A stretch of DNA of 64,000 nt from the NCBI GenBank assembly GCA_905250115.1, contig CAJNOI010000026.1:509902-573901 (forward strand). The letters run 5' to 3'. This DNA is from Adineta steineri. Taxonomy: Eukaryota; Rotifera; Eurotatoria; Adinetida; Adinetidae. Numbering within the stretch: position 1 is the stretch's first letter; each line of letters opens with the position of its first letter. Shown one piece after another: positions 49,526 to 60,329 of this stretch. Made by a program: the position numbers and the translations under genes. The notes under the pieces are model-generated. The model searched no databases. It was not told the origin of the DNA and saw only the letters and a program-made list of their open reading frames with translations.

Positions 49526-50895
49526 ATGAGTCCATCATCATCATCATTATTATTATTATTCGTTATTATTCTTAGTATGATAATTCATGGTCAAAGTCTA
49601 TTTTTTAAAAAAACAAGAAATAAAATAAAAAATGTTGTCGGAGGTAAATCACGTAGTAATACAGAAGGACTTCATACTGAACAAATGATGTTATTTCCTA
49701 ATATTGGATTTCAAGGTAAAGATAATAAATGGCGTTTAAATGTACTTGGTTGGCGTTTTCAACCATCAAAACGTACTAAATTTTTGGGTCAATCATCTTC
49801 AAAAATTAGTGAACGTCTTGCACGTTTCTTTGCTGATTCAAACCAAATTGTTTATTATAATGATACATTTCAACCTGATCGTCTTAAACCTTTTATGGTA
49901 GAAGATAGAGCACATGAAGAAATTCTTATTATGATTGGAAAAAATCATAATTTTACAACGAAAACAGATAGTGAAGGACAATTTCGTACATCATTTATTA
50001 TGCCTAATGATGATGTACAAAAATTAAAAAAAACTATAAAAAATGATCAAGTTATTACATATAAAGCAATTGGAGATAATGAAGATGTGTGGGAAGGAAA
50101 AATACATTTATTAGATTGGCGTGGATTATCTGTTATATCTGATATCGATGATACAATTAAAATTAGTGAAGTAATAGATAAAATTCGATTAGCAGCAAAT
50201 ACATTTATTCATGGTTTCCGTGTTGTAAAAGGTAAATATATATATATTATTTTTCTTAAATGCAATATATATGTATTTTTATAGGAATGCCAGAAGTATA
50301 TCGTGGATGGAAAGATAAATATAATTGTTCATTTCATTATTTGAGTGCAATGCCAGATCAACTCTATAATGTAACAAAAGAATTTATTGATGATCAGAAA
50401 TTTCCTGATGGAACTTTTCATATGCGGTAAGAATTCATATTATCTTAATAGACTAATTATTATCAAATATATATATATATATATCAATTTCAGACATTTT
50501 CGCTGGTCTTCAATATCGATCTTTAATTTTGTTCATTCTGCTGGTAAATTGAATATTGATTGATTTCTATAAATATTTTTTTTATTGATTTTTAAATAGA
50601 TACAAAAATGCACAAAAACTATAATATACGTTATTTTATACGTAATTCATTACGTACATTAGTTCTCGTTGGTGATTCAGGTGAACATGATCCAGAAATT
50701 TATGGAAATGTTACACGAGAATATCCGAAACGAATACATCAAATTTTTATACGAGCAGTCAAAGGTGAAGCTAAAGATGATAAACGATTTTTTAAAGCAT
50801 TCAAAGATATACCAAGAGAAAAATGGCTTGTTTTTACTGATCCTATCAAGGAATTACCGAAAGATTTGAATCTTAAACTACCAATTTCAATATAA
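49526..50895 (+). CDS. Secreted App1-type HAD phosphatase (DUF2183)
   Basis: Four exons: 49526-50231, 50285-50426, 50494-50543, 50600-50895; phases close; 397 residues. Signal peptide about residues 1-24 (SSSSLLLLFVIILSMIIHGQ). The catalytic nucleophile motif is in LSVISDIDDTIK (DxDxT, about residue 207), followed by AMPDQLY, LVLVGDSGEHDPEIY (the later HAD acidic motif) and a conserved YPKRI. This matches the catalytic domain of App1 phosphatidate phosphatase of fungi and bacterial relatives. Yeast App1 is cytosolic and actin-linked, whereas this one looks secreted. The substrate is likely a phospholipid or other phosphomonoester. The ATG at 49526 precedes the signal peptide directly. Confidence 0.87.
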
Positions 50896-50974
50896 TTATT
50901 ATAATAGACAAATGAAACTCAGAACAAAAAGAAACCTAAAGATTAATAATCATTATACAAGTTTAAATGTCTAT

Positions 50975-51759
50975 TTAACCCTAGTAGTACCAGTCTGTTT
51001 TAAGCACTATATTGACAACATTTATTTTTTTTAACCATTTTTTTTTTCTTTTTCGATCAGTTTCTCAATGTAATATGCTATTTCTGTATTCGACTTGATG
51101 GAAAAACGATTTGCTTTATTTAGAACAAGTCATACAAGTAGTTTCATTACTCAAAAAATATAAAATAAAAAAGACAAGTAAATACCATCGATACATTTGA
51201 TCTACAATGATATCGATCATCCACTATCGTCACTGGATAGCTTTAAATCACTCAAAAAATATTTTTAATTGTTAGAACATTTATATTCAAGTTGGATTCT
51301 TATATAAGTCATTGGATTATATATCACAAGTTCTAATTTTTCTTCTTTTTTTCCCTATACTTATAATATTCTGAAGGGATAGACCTACGTTAACAGGTTA
51401 TAAGGATATGGAAAACATATATGTTTTTTCAGATTCAACAGCATGTATCTTATTAAAGATAGATGCTGGCTGCTTCTAAAAATTGGGAAAAAAATTATTT
51501 CTAGTATATTTTCAACTTTTTGAGATGGGGTTAGAAATGACCCCCGCTGGCAGTGGCGGATCTAGGATTTTGGAAGGGGGGGGGGCGATTTTGGCTAAAA
51601 GCTATTCTTTGAGTCCAGTCGAAGTAGTGTGAACCTATTTTTTTGTTCATTTTTGCTATAAAAAATCAGAAACAAATTCAGAAGGGAGGGAGCGATCACC
51701 CCCATTGTTCCCCCCCCCCCCCTAAATCCGCTACTGTCCGCTGGTACTACTAGGGCTAA
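50975..51759. mobile_element. piggyBac-like short non-autonomous DNA transposon
   Basis: Inverted termini CCCTAGTAGTACCAG (left, 50979-50993) and CTGGTACTACTAGGG (right, 51741-51755), abutted on the left by TTAA and on the right by CTAA, an imperfect TTAA target duplication. CCCTAG ends at TTAA are characteristic of piggyBac elements. No transposase frame is present, so it would depend on one elsewhere. A second short element is inserted near its right end. Confidence 0.7.
51551..51736. mobile_element. hAT-like MITE nested in the piggyBac-like element
   Basis: Inverted ends CAGTGGCGGATCTAGG and (reverse complement of the right end) CAGTAGCGGATTTAGG, 186 bases in all, with G and C homopolymer tracts just inside each end. 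Flanking 8-mers cccgctgg (51543-51550) and tccgctgg (51737-51744) form an 8-bp target duplication with one mismatch, as expected for hAT. It cuts the piggyBac-like element next to its right terminus, so it is the younger insertion. Confidence 0.75.
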
Positions 51760-52921
51760 TAAAATATAAATAGTATATTATTCGATTTAAACTACGTAGA
51801 GCGGATATGGGTCACATCTTCATCTTCATCTTCAACCTACAAGTTGATCTATTAATTCAAAGTCTTTCAGCATTTTATCTTTGTTATTTGTAGAATTTTT
51901 TCAATCAAATTAGGGATAAACAATATTCAATGATGTATATTCTCAAAACTAAGTATATTTTAATAGAGAGTAAATCAAATATATTTTATCAAATACGAAA
52001 TTGATTTATAATTTAACATTCGAAAAACATGTTTATTAATCATTTTATTTTCTCTTTATCAACACAATATATTTGAAAATTTCAAGTATAAAATAATATT
52101 TTGAAAATGTATATTTAGCATAACGAGTTACATATCAACATCTAAAATGTAATTAATTAACAAATTGCCATAGGCAAGAAAGACAAAATGTAAATTAATT
52201 GATATATTAATGAAGAATGTTTTCTTTTTATCTATTTTCTATTTGAATATTAATTTTGAAGTTTGTTAAAAAATCTTATAATATGATTTGTTACAACAAT
52301 TCTAGTTGAAAAAAACAAGGACAAGAACAACAACAACTGCCAATCATACTCGATGCATTTTCTCTCTCTTTCTCGTGTTCGTCAACAAGCAGTCGTGCAT
52401 AGTTGAAATTCGAAGCCTCTTTAAAACCATAATCATTCATTTTCTTCACTTTTTTTTTTTCATCTGCAAAAGAAAACATGAAATGATGCTCGTAGTAGTG
52501 ACTATTGTTTTCGACATACCATTCTTCTTACACCTCGTCAAATCAAATCAGAGTTCGCTTGAGAAAAAAAAAACAGAACGATACTTCTATTACCACTTTA
52601 CATCTGAAGAATAAACAATACACACGCGGCATATGAAATATGTAAAGAAAAAAATATATATATACTTGTAAAACAATCGATAAAGTTCAACTGAAGTGAA
52701 TGTCTTCAGCTTTGAAATTATTCAGTATGTATAAAGATTACAGATCCAATCAAAACTGTTGATTACTTGTTCTCTTCTCATTTTTTTTGTTGCTTTAATG
52801 AAGCCTATAACAGGTATGAATAAATATTTTCTTTTTTATTTCTATTTTTTTGATTGCCATCATCATCACCATCATCATCATCATCATTAGTTAATGTTCG
52901 ATTCTTCTTTTACATTAAAAT
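51760..52921. other. Gene-free stretch upstream of the BTB-NPH3 gene
   Basis: AT-rich; open frames on both strands around 52290-52620 are low-complexity and overlap each other, so I call no gene. A cat-rich microsatellite lies at about 52858-52888. Confidence 0.45.
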
Positions 52922-54726
52922 ATGAGTTTTGAAGAATTTCGTCGTACAGGTGAATTTTCTGATATTACAGTTATCGTAAATAAAACTGAATTTAAACTTC
53001 ATACATTTCCATTAATTGCAAAAAGTGAATATTTTAAAAAAACTGTTTCATCAACAACTGCACCCTATGTTATTGAATTTGATAATAAATTTCCTGGTGG
53101 TGCCGATATATTTAATCTCGTAGCAGATTATTGTTATTCAATTCCAATATCTATTGATCAAAAAAATATTGTTCCACTTCGTTCAGCAGCATGTTTTATT
53201 GAATGTGATACATTAAGTACATTGATTGATAAACGTTTTGATGAAATACTTCTTATTGCACATGCAAAATATGATTTAAATATTCCATTACAATTACTTG
53301 AACAATGTGCAGGCGAATATGAGCCATGGGCTAAACAAACACATATTGTTGATAAATGTCTACAATGTATAATTGAATCATTAGGTCGTGGTATTGGTTT
53401 ACAATTGAGTAAATCAGAACGAGATATTGTTGCTCGTCTACGACTAGAATGGATTATTGAATTAATTAAATTATGTCCAAAAGAAAATAAACTTGCTATT
53501 CTTCCTTTTGTTAAACATTATGTAACAACACGTGTACTTCAACAAAATCAAGTACAACAAAATATGTCTACTCCATCATCATCAGGAGAGAATCAAGATG
53601 AACATCATAGTGCATTTACACCTGTTATAAAAAAAAGAAGATACAACAGTAACAAATGATGATGAGAAACGAACTATTATCGATGAAATTATTCAAGCAT
53701 TAGGTAATATTATTGAAGAATTACCACTTATTTGGCTTAATTCAGTTTATGAAAAAGCTGTAGAATTAAAATGTGAATGTGAACCAATATTAGCATCATG
53801 TATTACTCAAGCTCTTCTCAATTCAACTAGACATAATGATACGCTTGAAAATATTCCTGATGATGTTATGACAAAATTATTAGAACGAGTACATAAACAT
53901 AAAGAAGATCATGTTAAAGATCCTAAAACACTTGCAAAAGTAAAATTTATTTTTTTTTAATTTTTTTTAAAGTAAAAAATTTTTTTATATTTTTAGTTAT
54001 CAACATTACTTGATTCATATGTTGGACAATTACGTCAACGTGGTGCATTAACAAGTGAACAATTTGTTAAATTAGCATCATGTATACCAAAAGAAAAACG
54101 TAATTCACATGATAGTCTTTTACTTGCACTTGATGAAATTCTTAAAGATGGTTTGTTAAAATTTAGAATTTTTCTTTTTCTTAAAATTAAAAAATATATA
54201 TTTTAGAAAAATCAACACAATTAAGTAATACTGAACGAGAAGAATTACTTAGTCAAATTGATTTTTCACGTGTTACTGAAGAAACAATTACAGCATGTAA
54301 AAGTAATAAACTTATACCACAACAATTAATAACTGATGCAGCATTGGCTTTATGTGTTAAATTAAGAAAACAATTAGAAGATACTGAACATCGTTTACAT
54401 TCAATTGAATTTGAATTAGGCAAATCTCGACCAACACATAGCAGCAGTTCTAGTAGAATTTTTATTACTATTGAAATAATTCACATATAATTTTTGTTTT
54501 CAATTATTTAGAATATCGAACACCTCAATTAAATTCATCATTTCGTCTTCCACCACGATCTCGTAGTACCTATACACATACTTATGATATACCACGAAAT
54601 AATTCAATTTATAATTATACAAAATATAATCATGATAGTGATTTAGATTATATTGTTCCTTCAAGATATCTTTCATCAGCATCAAGCAGTAGATATGGTT
54701 CTTATTCTTCTGCTTATCATTATTAA
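52922..54726 (+). CDS. BTB-NPH3 domain protein (plant NRL-type architecture)
   Basis: Four exons: 52922-53939, 53997-54150, 54207-54452, 54512-54726; about 543 residues. The N-terminal BTB domain (GEFSDITVIVNKTEF, LHTFPLIAKS) continues with PGGADIFNLVADYCYS, NIVPLRSAACFIEC and KQTHIVDKCLQCI, matching the BTB half of NPH3/RPT2-like proteins. The second half has LPLIWLN, then HDSLLLALDEILKD, LSNTEREELLSQIDFSRV and CKSNKLIPQQLITDAALAL, the NPH3 signature, then a Ser/Tyr-rich tail. In plants these are CUL3 adaptors for phototropin signalling. An A8 run at 53629-53636 has one base too many: as written the frame ends at 53659, while dropping one A keeps frame and later splice phases. This is likely an assembly error. 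Confidence 0.82.
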
Positions 54727-55093
54727 GAAAACAAACATTTCGACTTTTTTTTCTTCTTATGCGTGTGTATGTAGAATGATTAGAAAAATGAATGCATGAC
54801 ATTTAAATTTAACATATTCCATTTTTTTTCTTGTTTGCTTATGAAGAATGAAATTTATTTTAATTTTTTTATTAAATATATTTTACAAAAAAAAATTAAA
54901 TTTTTAGTATATTACGAATTTTTTTTGCTTTTTACTTATTGTTTCATGTAATTCTTTTTCATTTTGATTTATACAAGTAAAACAATACTTTTCTTTTGAT
55001 AAGATTTGGTAACGACGTCATAAGTGTTCGACATAAAAGAGATCGAATTCACTTTCATTACTCAGTCATTTACAATTCCATTAACAAAAAAAC

Positions 55094-55417
55094 ATGAGCT
55101 TATCTTCATTCAAAATACTTTGCATTTTGTTTCTTACTTTTTCAATTGTACTTGTACAAGCACAATTTTGGGGTACAACATCTTTAGGACAATGTTATGG
55201 TCGATTTGAACAATACCGTACTTGTTCTTCAACATGTCCAGATACATGTCAAGATATAATATGGCCAAACCAAGCTAAAATATGTAATTTAATGTGTAGA
55301 TCAGGATGTGAATGCATTTATCCTTTTGTACGCTTGAATCAAAATTTAATGAGTCCATGTGTTCATCCACGTAACTGTCAATTTAGAGGTGGAAATTATG
55401 CTCGCATTAATCATTAA
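55094..55417 (+). CDS. Secreted TIL-type cysteine-rich protein 1
   Basis: Single exon, 107 residues. Signal peptide about 1-23 (ending LVQAQ), then one trypsin-inhibitor-like domain with ten Cys in the mature part (GQCYGRF, RTCSSTCPDTC, ICNLMCRSGCEC, MSPCVHPRNC). TIL domains inhibit serine proteases or occur in mucins and immune peptides. The pattern CxxxCPxxC..CxxxCxxGCxC is textbook. The neighbouring TIL gene at 56469 suggests local duplication, although that copy has an intron after the signal peptide and this one does not. Confidence 0.9.
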   Translation: MSLSSFKILCILFLTFSIVLVQAQFWGTTSLGQCYGRFEQYRTCSSTCPDTCQDIIWPNQAKICNLMCRSGCECIYPFVRLNQNLMSPCVHPRNCQFRGGNYARINH

Positions 55418-55983
55418 CTTATTTTATGTGATGATTTTCTCTTATCGAATGCACTGAATTTTAATAAACACAATAAGCTTTTATTTTAAACCAGCACATT
55501 TGTATTAATATTTTAAATAAATGATTTATGCGAACTTTTTTCGTTCAACATATGTTACCAGATAATACAATATAGATTTCATGTCGTACAGCATGTTTTC
55601 GAAATCTAGAATGAGCGACTCAATTATTTTCAGTGAAAGTTATTTTTAGATTCGTAAAGTTAAATAAGTACGTTTTTCATTAATTCTAAAAATCAATACA
55701 ACCAATAAAATATATTTAGCTTATCTTTTTAATACTACGATAATAATACATGATTCTATTTGATGTAAGTTTTAGATATGAAATCTTATACCAATGAACA
55801 AGGATATATTATTTATTGCGTATATTCTTATACATTAATAGGTTTTTGTTTATCAGATATTAGAAAAGATTCTTGTGCTATATGTCAATATTATACCACT
55901 AAAAAAACAACATCAAGTTATATGTTTTATCCCTTTATTTGCTCTTTACTATATGACATACGCATCAGAGATACGATGGTATA

Positions 55984-56379
55984 TATAGGGTATGAATATT
56001 TTTGATCACCAAAACAAAACGTACAACTGATCACCAAATTTATTATTAATAAATAGATAGTACATTAATTACAATCACATACCATCTTGAGGGTGGGCGT
56101 GGGTGTAAGTATAGCTTCATTTTTTCTTCGCCGAGACCCAGTTCCACACCCCTGCTCACTACATGCTAATTAGTTTGGTGATCATTTCGCAATGAAACAA
56201 TTTGATGATCATTTGTATCTTTTTTTAGTGATCATTTAGCACCAAAATAATTTGGTGATCAGTTGTACCTTTTTTTGGTGATCATTTCGCAATAAAACAA
56301 TTTAGTACTCATTTGTATCTTTTTTTAGTGATCAGTTGTACCTTTTTTTTTGGTGATCAAAAGTACATTCTCCCTATAT
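55984..56379. mobile_element. Short inverted-repeat element (MITE-like) rich in TGATCA
   Basis: The ends are inverted over about 55 bases: TATATAGGG then TTTTGATCACC and GTACAACTGATCACC on the left (to 56040); the right end (about 56325-56379) reads the same on the other strand. The interior right half (56175-56360) holds irregular ~50-base repeats of GGTGATCATTTCGC type. Flanks are TA repeats, compatible with a Tc1/mariner-type TA target, but this is not certain. No coding capacity. It lies between the two TIL genes. Confidence 0.6.
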
Positions 56380-56468
56380 ATATATATATATATGTATAAC
56401 TGATTATTATAGTATCAGAATACATACAAATTCATTTCTTTGCATTGATCGACATTTCAATATCAAAC

Positions 56469-56811
56469 ATGGTTGAATTCTTACGTACTACTATCATATT
56501 TACTGTAGTCGTCTTGGTTTTTACTTTGACTGTACAAGCTCGAGGTAAGTTATAATTATCGATACAATTAAATATTATATTTTTTAGTTTTAGGTGTTCC
56601 ATCAATACGATGTCTTCATGAAAATGAAGTATATACTTCATGTGGTACAGCATGTCCACTTACTTGTAAAGATGTTGTCAGTATGAATCTTCATCGACCA
56701 TGTACACTACAATGTGTAGTAGGTTGTTTTTGTGAAAAAGGTTATGCACGTGAAACTGAAGAATCTAATAGCCGTTGTATCAAAGTTGAAGACTGTTTTG
56801 AAATTGATTAA
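56469..56811 (+). CDS. Secreted TIL-type cysteine-rich protein 2
   Basis: Two exons, 56469-56544 and 56594-56811; 97 residues. The first exon encodes the signal peptide (MVEFLRTTIIFTVVVLVFTL, ending VQARG); the second encodes a TIL domain with ten Cys (IRCLHENEVYTSCGTACPL, TCKD, RPCTLQCVVGCFCEKGY, RCIKVEDC). This is a more canonical TIL than its neighbour and a likely serine-protease inhibitor; the reactive-site residue cannot be fixed by eye. Confidence 0.9.
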
Positions 56812-57790
56812 TTTATCAAGTATTCGAACTTGTTCAAATACTAACTTTATTCTATATATATATAGTTTTATCTGTCATTAATTTCTTTCTACTGTTGGTG
56901 AGAAAAGATAATCATGCTATTTTATTGAAATAAATAAACTCATTAAAATAAATAAATCATAAAGAATTTGGATGTAGTAGAAATAAGCATAAAATCGATG
57001 TATATCCTAAAAAAAGATAAACTATTAATAAGAAGGGTGGGTGTTGGTGTTTCTTTATTCTCTTACATTCACACCCTCAAGATGATGAAGTTTTTTTTCT
57101 TTCTATGTATTTCAATAAAATGAATGTTTTAGTATTTCGATATTTATAATACAAATTTTTACTCTACAACTGAAATATAAATCGAATAAAAAGGATGAAG
57201 ATCATTTAAACAATATAATAGAAAAAAATCAACATAACTGTTATAGATATTAGCATAGTACTAATGGTAAGACAGCACCCCTAATTCGATCATTTAAAAA
57301 GTTAAAAAAAACACTATTTGAGTTTTTGTAAAAGAGATTTTTAATTGAATTGATTAATTAACTGAAGATGTTAAGAATTTCTTTTTTATGATTTGAATTA
57401 AAATGAGTAGATGATCGTATATATTATAGAGTTATAATTGATAACATTTGTCTATGTAATAATCAAAATAAATATAAATAATAAATGATTTCAATATCGA
57501 TTCGTACATATATGAACGCGTTTCATAGTGATTTTAATATAATATAATGTCTACTATATACGTTCATGTGAATATAATTGATATATCTTTAAAAAAGCGA
57601 TTCTTTGATTAAAATTCTTTATGATTTTATCTATATATGAGTCTTTTATAGCGGACATGAAAGTATGATATTGATTGACTTTTAGTGTCTTGTAAATGAC
57701 AAAGTTCATTGGTTAATTGATGGAAATAAATAAAGATAAATATGTCATTAAAAAAACGTATGGTAAATCAAGAGGAAAAATATCAAATGT
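56812..57790. other. Gene-free stretch with a small G-rich hairpin
   Basis: At 57034-57083 GGGTGGGTGTTGGTG faces CACACCCTCAAGATG, giving a hairpin of the type seen at 56085 and 61938. Otherwise nothing recognised. Confidence 0.4.
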
Positions 57791-60329
57791 TCAACGTCGA
57801 TTAATATTTCTCATTCGTTGTGCATGTCTTAACTGTGCTTCTTTCTCTGATGGATTAAACATATTGTAAAACTTCGTAAAAGCAGTATACATTACTAAAG
57901 CTTGTATAGGAACCATAGCAGCCATCATAACAACACTCATAATTGCTACTGGTTGTGTACATGCATTTATCTATTATACATATATGTGTTAAATATGAGT
58001 CTTATTTTATTGTAAAACTTACGTAATTTTGAGGATACATGACAGGAACGGTAATTTCAGTTGATCCACTTGCAGTAATTGCACCCGCTGTTGTTGGACC
58101 TATAGGACAGAAGTTAATTAATTATAATAATATTTTCGGAAAAGTAATAACATTTTTCTTACCAGCTGTAGTTGCAATTGTAGTAGTTATAGTTGTTGTA
58201 GTTGTAACAGCAGTCGTAGTAGTTGCCACTATGCCAGATGTTGTACACTATGAAAAGGTTTCATATTAAGAATAAATGTTAGTTTAGATAAACTTACTGC
58301 AGTATTAATCGAAGTAGTAGTTGTATGTAAGGATGTAACTGTATGAGTTGTTGGTGGAGTAGTAGTTGTTGTTATTGTAGATGATACAGCTGGATCCCAA
58401 ATATTAAATACCCAATATGTTGGATCATAAATCGGAGCAGATTCAGGACCTTCAATGATGTATCATTTAATTTATATTTCTTTGTTAATCGATATAATTA
58501 ATAAACTATTACTTACCACAAAATTCAGTTCCACTAGCAACACCTTAAATCAAACCAAATAACAACATATTAATTGAAAATACTGTGTAAGACTAATAAA
58601 TTTATACATACCACTATCAAATGTCACATAATAAAAATGTCCAGGAATCCATGGTGCAACTGGAAAACGAATGATAGTTGTATAACCTGTATATATGACA
58701 TTAGGGTCCCAACCACAATCAAATTTCTGAACGAGTGTATTATTAGCAGTGGCATCAGTGAAATAGATGTAAGTGCCATTAAGTGTTGGACGATTTACAG
58801 ATTTTGTCGCTGATAAAACAAAATTTAAATACAATTAAATGTATAAAAAACAGTGTATTAAACAATTGATAGAAACTATATTATCTCTTAAATTATTCAC
58901 AAGTATTACTTTGAATCGAGAAAAGGGTTTGATTTTGAAAGACAGTGCCAATTGGTGAAGCTGAGCCTTGAACCATTGTTGGACGAATGACATCAGGAGA
59001 TTCAAAGCCAACTAAGAATGTAATACACCATTGATTAGATTGAAGTTGTATAGTATCGACAGCTCCAGCACAGAATGATTGCGGACCATACTGAGGAGCT
59101 ATGGGAACCCAACTGAGAATGATTTCGTAGACATCTGTAACGAAATAATGAAAGAAACAAAATAAAATACATAATATACACTAACTAGGACTTGAATTGA
59201 TAATACCACTCTTTTTCATACCAGTTGGAGTGCTACTAACTAAATCAACAATAGCATGTCCAGGACAATAAACTTGTACAATGATGTATTCAGTAACATT
59301 GGAACCGATTGGTGTACCAATACAAGCTAAAATGGAGTAAACAATTATAGATGTGAAAAGAATAAAGAATAAAGTTATATATAACTTACCTCGGTTTGGT
59401 CGATTACCAATGATAGCAGGTGGAGTAGTACAACTAGCGGTAGGTGCAGCATAGCCATAGAAAAGAAATTGTATTGGGACAGAACTCATTGGTGTTGTTG
59501 ATGAATTACTATAATAATCTTCAATTTGTAATGCAGCTGCAGCATACATCCCAGCATTTGTAAGCGTAAACACAAGTGTACAATTATCTTGAATAAGACT
59601 AACACCAGGAATTCCATTACATACACCATCACATTCATCGTAATTGTTAATATTACCTGATGAAGTTGCCCATCGACATCGCAATATATCGGTTCCATCA
59701 AAATCAGACATTTGAACAACATGTACTTGTTGAATATTGATTTGTTTGTAAATAATAGGAAGACTGACAGCAACAGGACTGGTATTTATGTAGCCATCGG
59801 GTCTAATAGTAGTGTTGATTCGACAGACAACACTCCATCCTGTGTCGTTACCACCAACAACGAGATTTGAAAACCAATTACCATCTACAAAACCAACACT
59901 AAATGCAATATTTAATGGAAATGTTTGCGTTTCATAATGTTCACCAGAACTAACGGTAAGTGCAGCATTATAATCCGTACAGTTTACTGCTGTATCCATA
60001 GAAGTCCAGAAACCACCTGTACCAGACACCCTAGTGACAAGATAACCACTTCCGCTTCCAATAACACCATGTGTAGCTATGGTCGTATCATCACAGTAAA
60101 AACTAGGACTATAAGCACGATTCCATGACCATCGTTCACGCACTTGAACAGCAACTGTACTGCCGGATGGAGTATTATTCAAAGGACGCCTATAAAATAG
60201 AATAATAAAAAGATCTATTGGTAAGAGACTATATATATATATTATGTACCATGTTATTGTACCACCACGAAAATGAACACCATGTACAATAGTACTAAAA
60301 CCTACTAACAAGATTATTAGCAATTGCAT
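57791..60329 (-). CDS. Type I membrane protein with Thr-rich stalk
   Basis: Ten exons: 60250-60329, 59390-60189, 59186-59326, 58910-59134, 58612-58809, 58517-58543 (27 bases), 58298-58449, 58163-58247, 58023-58099, 57791-57970; phases close; 654 residues. Signal peptide (MQLLIILLVGFSTIVHG) followed at once by VHFRGGTITWRP; a long Cys-containing ectodomain with many N-glycosylation sites (NCT, NDT, NTT, NNT); a mucin-like stretch of Thr (ATTTTAVTTTTTITTT) about residues 540-570; one transmembrane helix (VAIMSVVMMAAMVPIQALVM) and a short basic tail (LRHAQRMRNINRR). I do not know the ectodomain family; the HFRGGTITW start probably marks a rotifer surface-protein family. Adhesion or recognition is a guess. 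Confidence 0.8.

Noticed and set aside
52291-52614. Open frames on both strands, one of 102 codons
   Set aside because: Low-complexity, mutually overlapping, with no conserved motif and no splice context.
54500-54802. 100-codon minus-strand frame
   Set aside because: Antisense to the last exon of the BTB-NPH3 gene.
56175-56360. CRISPR-like repeated units with GATCA
   Set aside because: Eukaryotic context, irregular repeats without uniform spacers, enclosed by inverted ends: interior of a MITE-like element.
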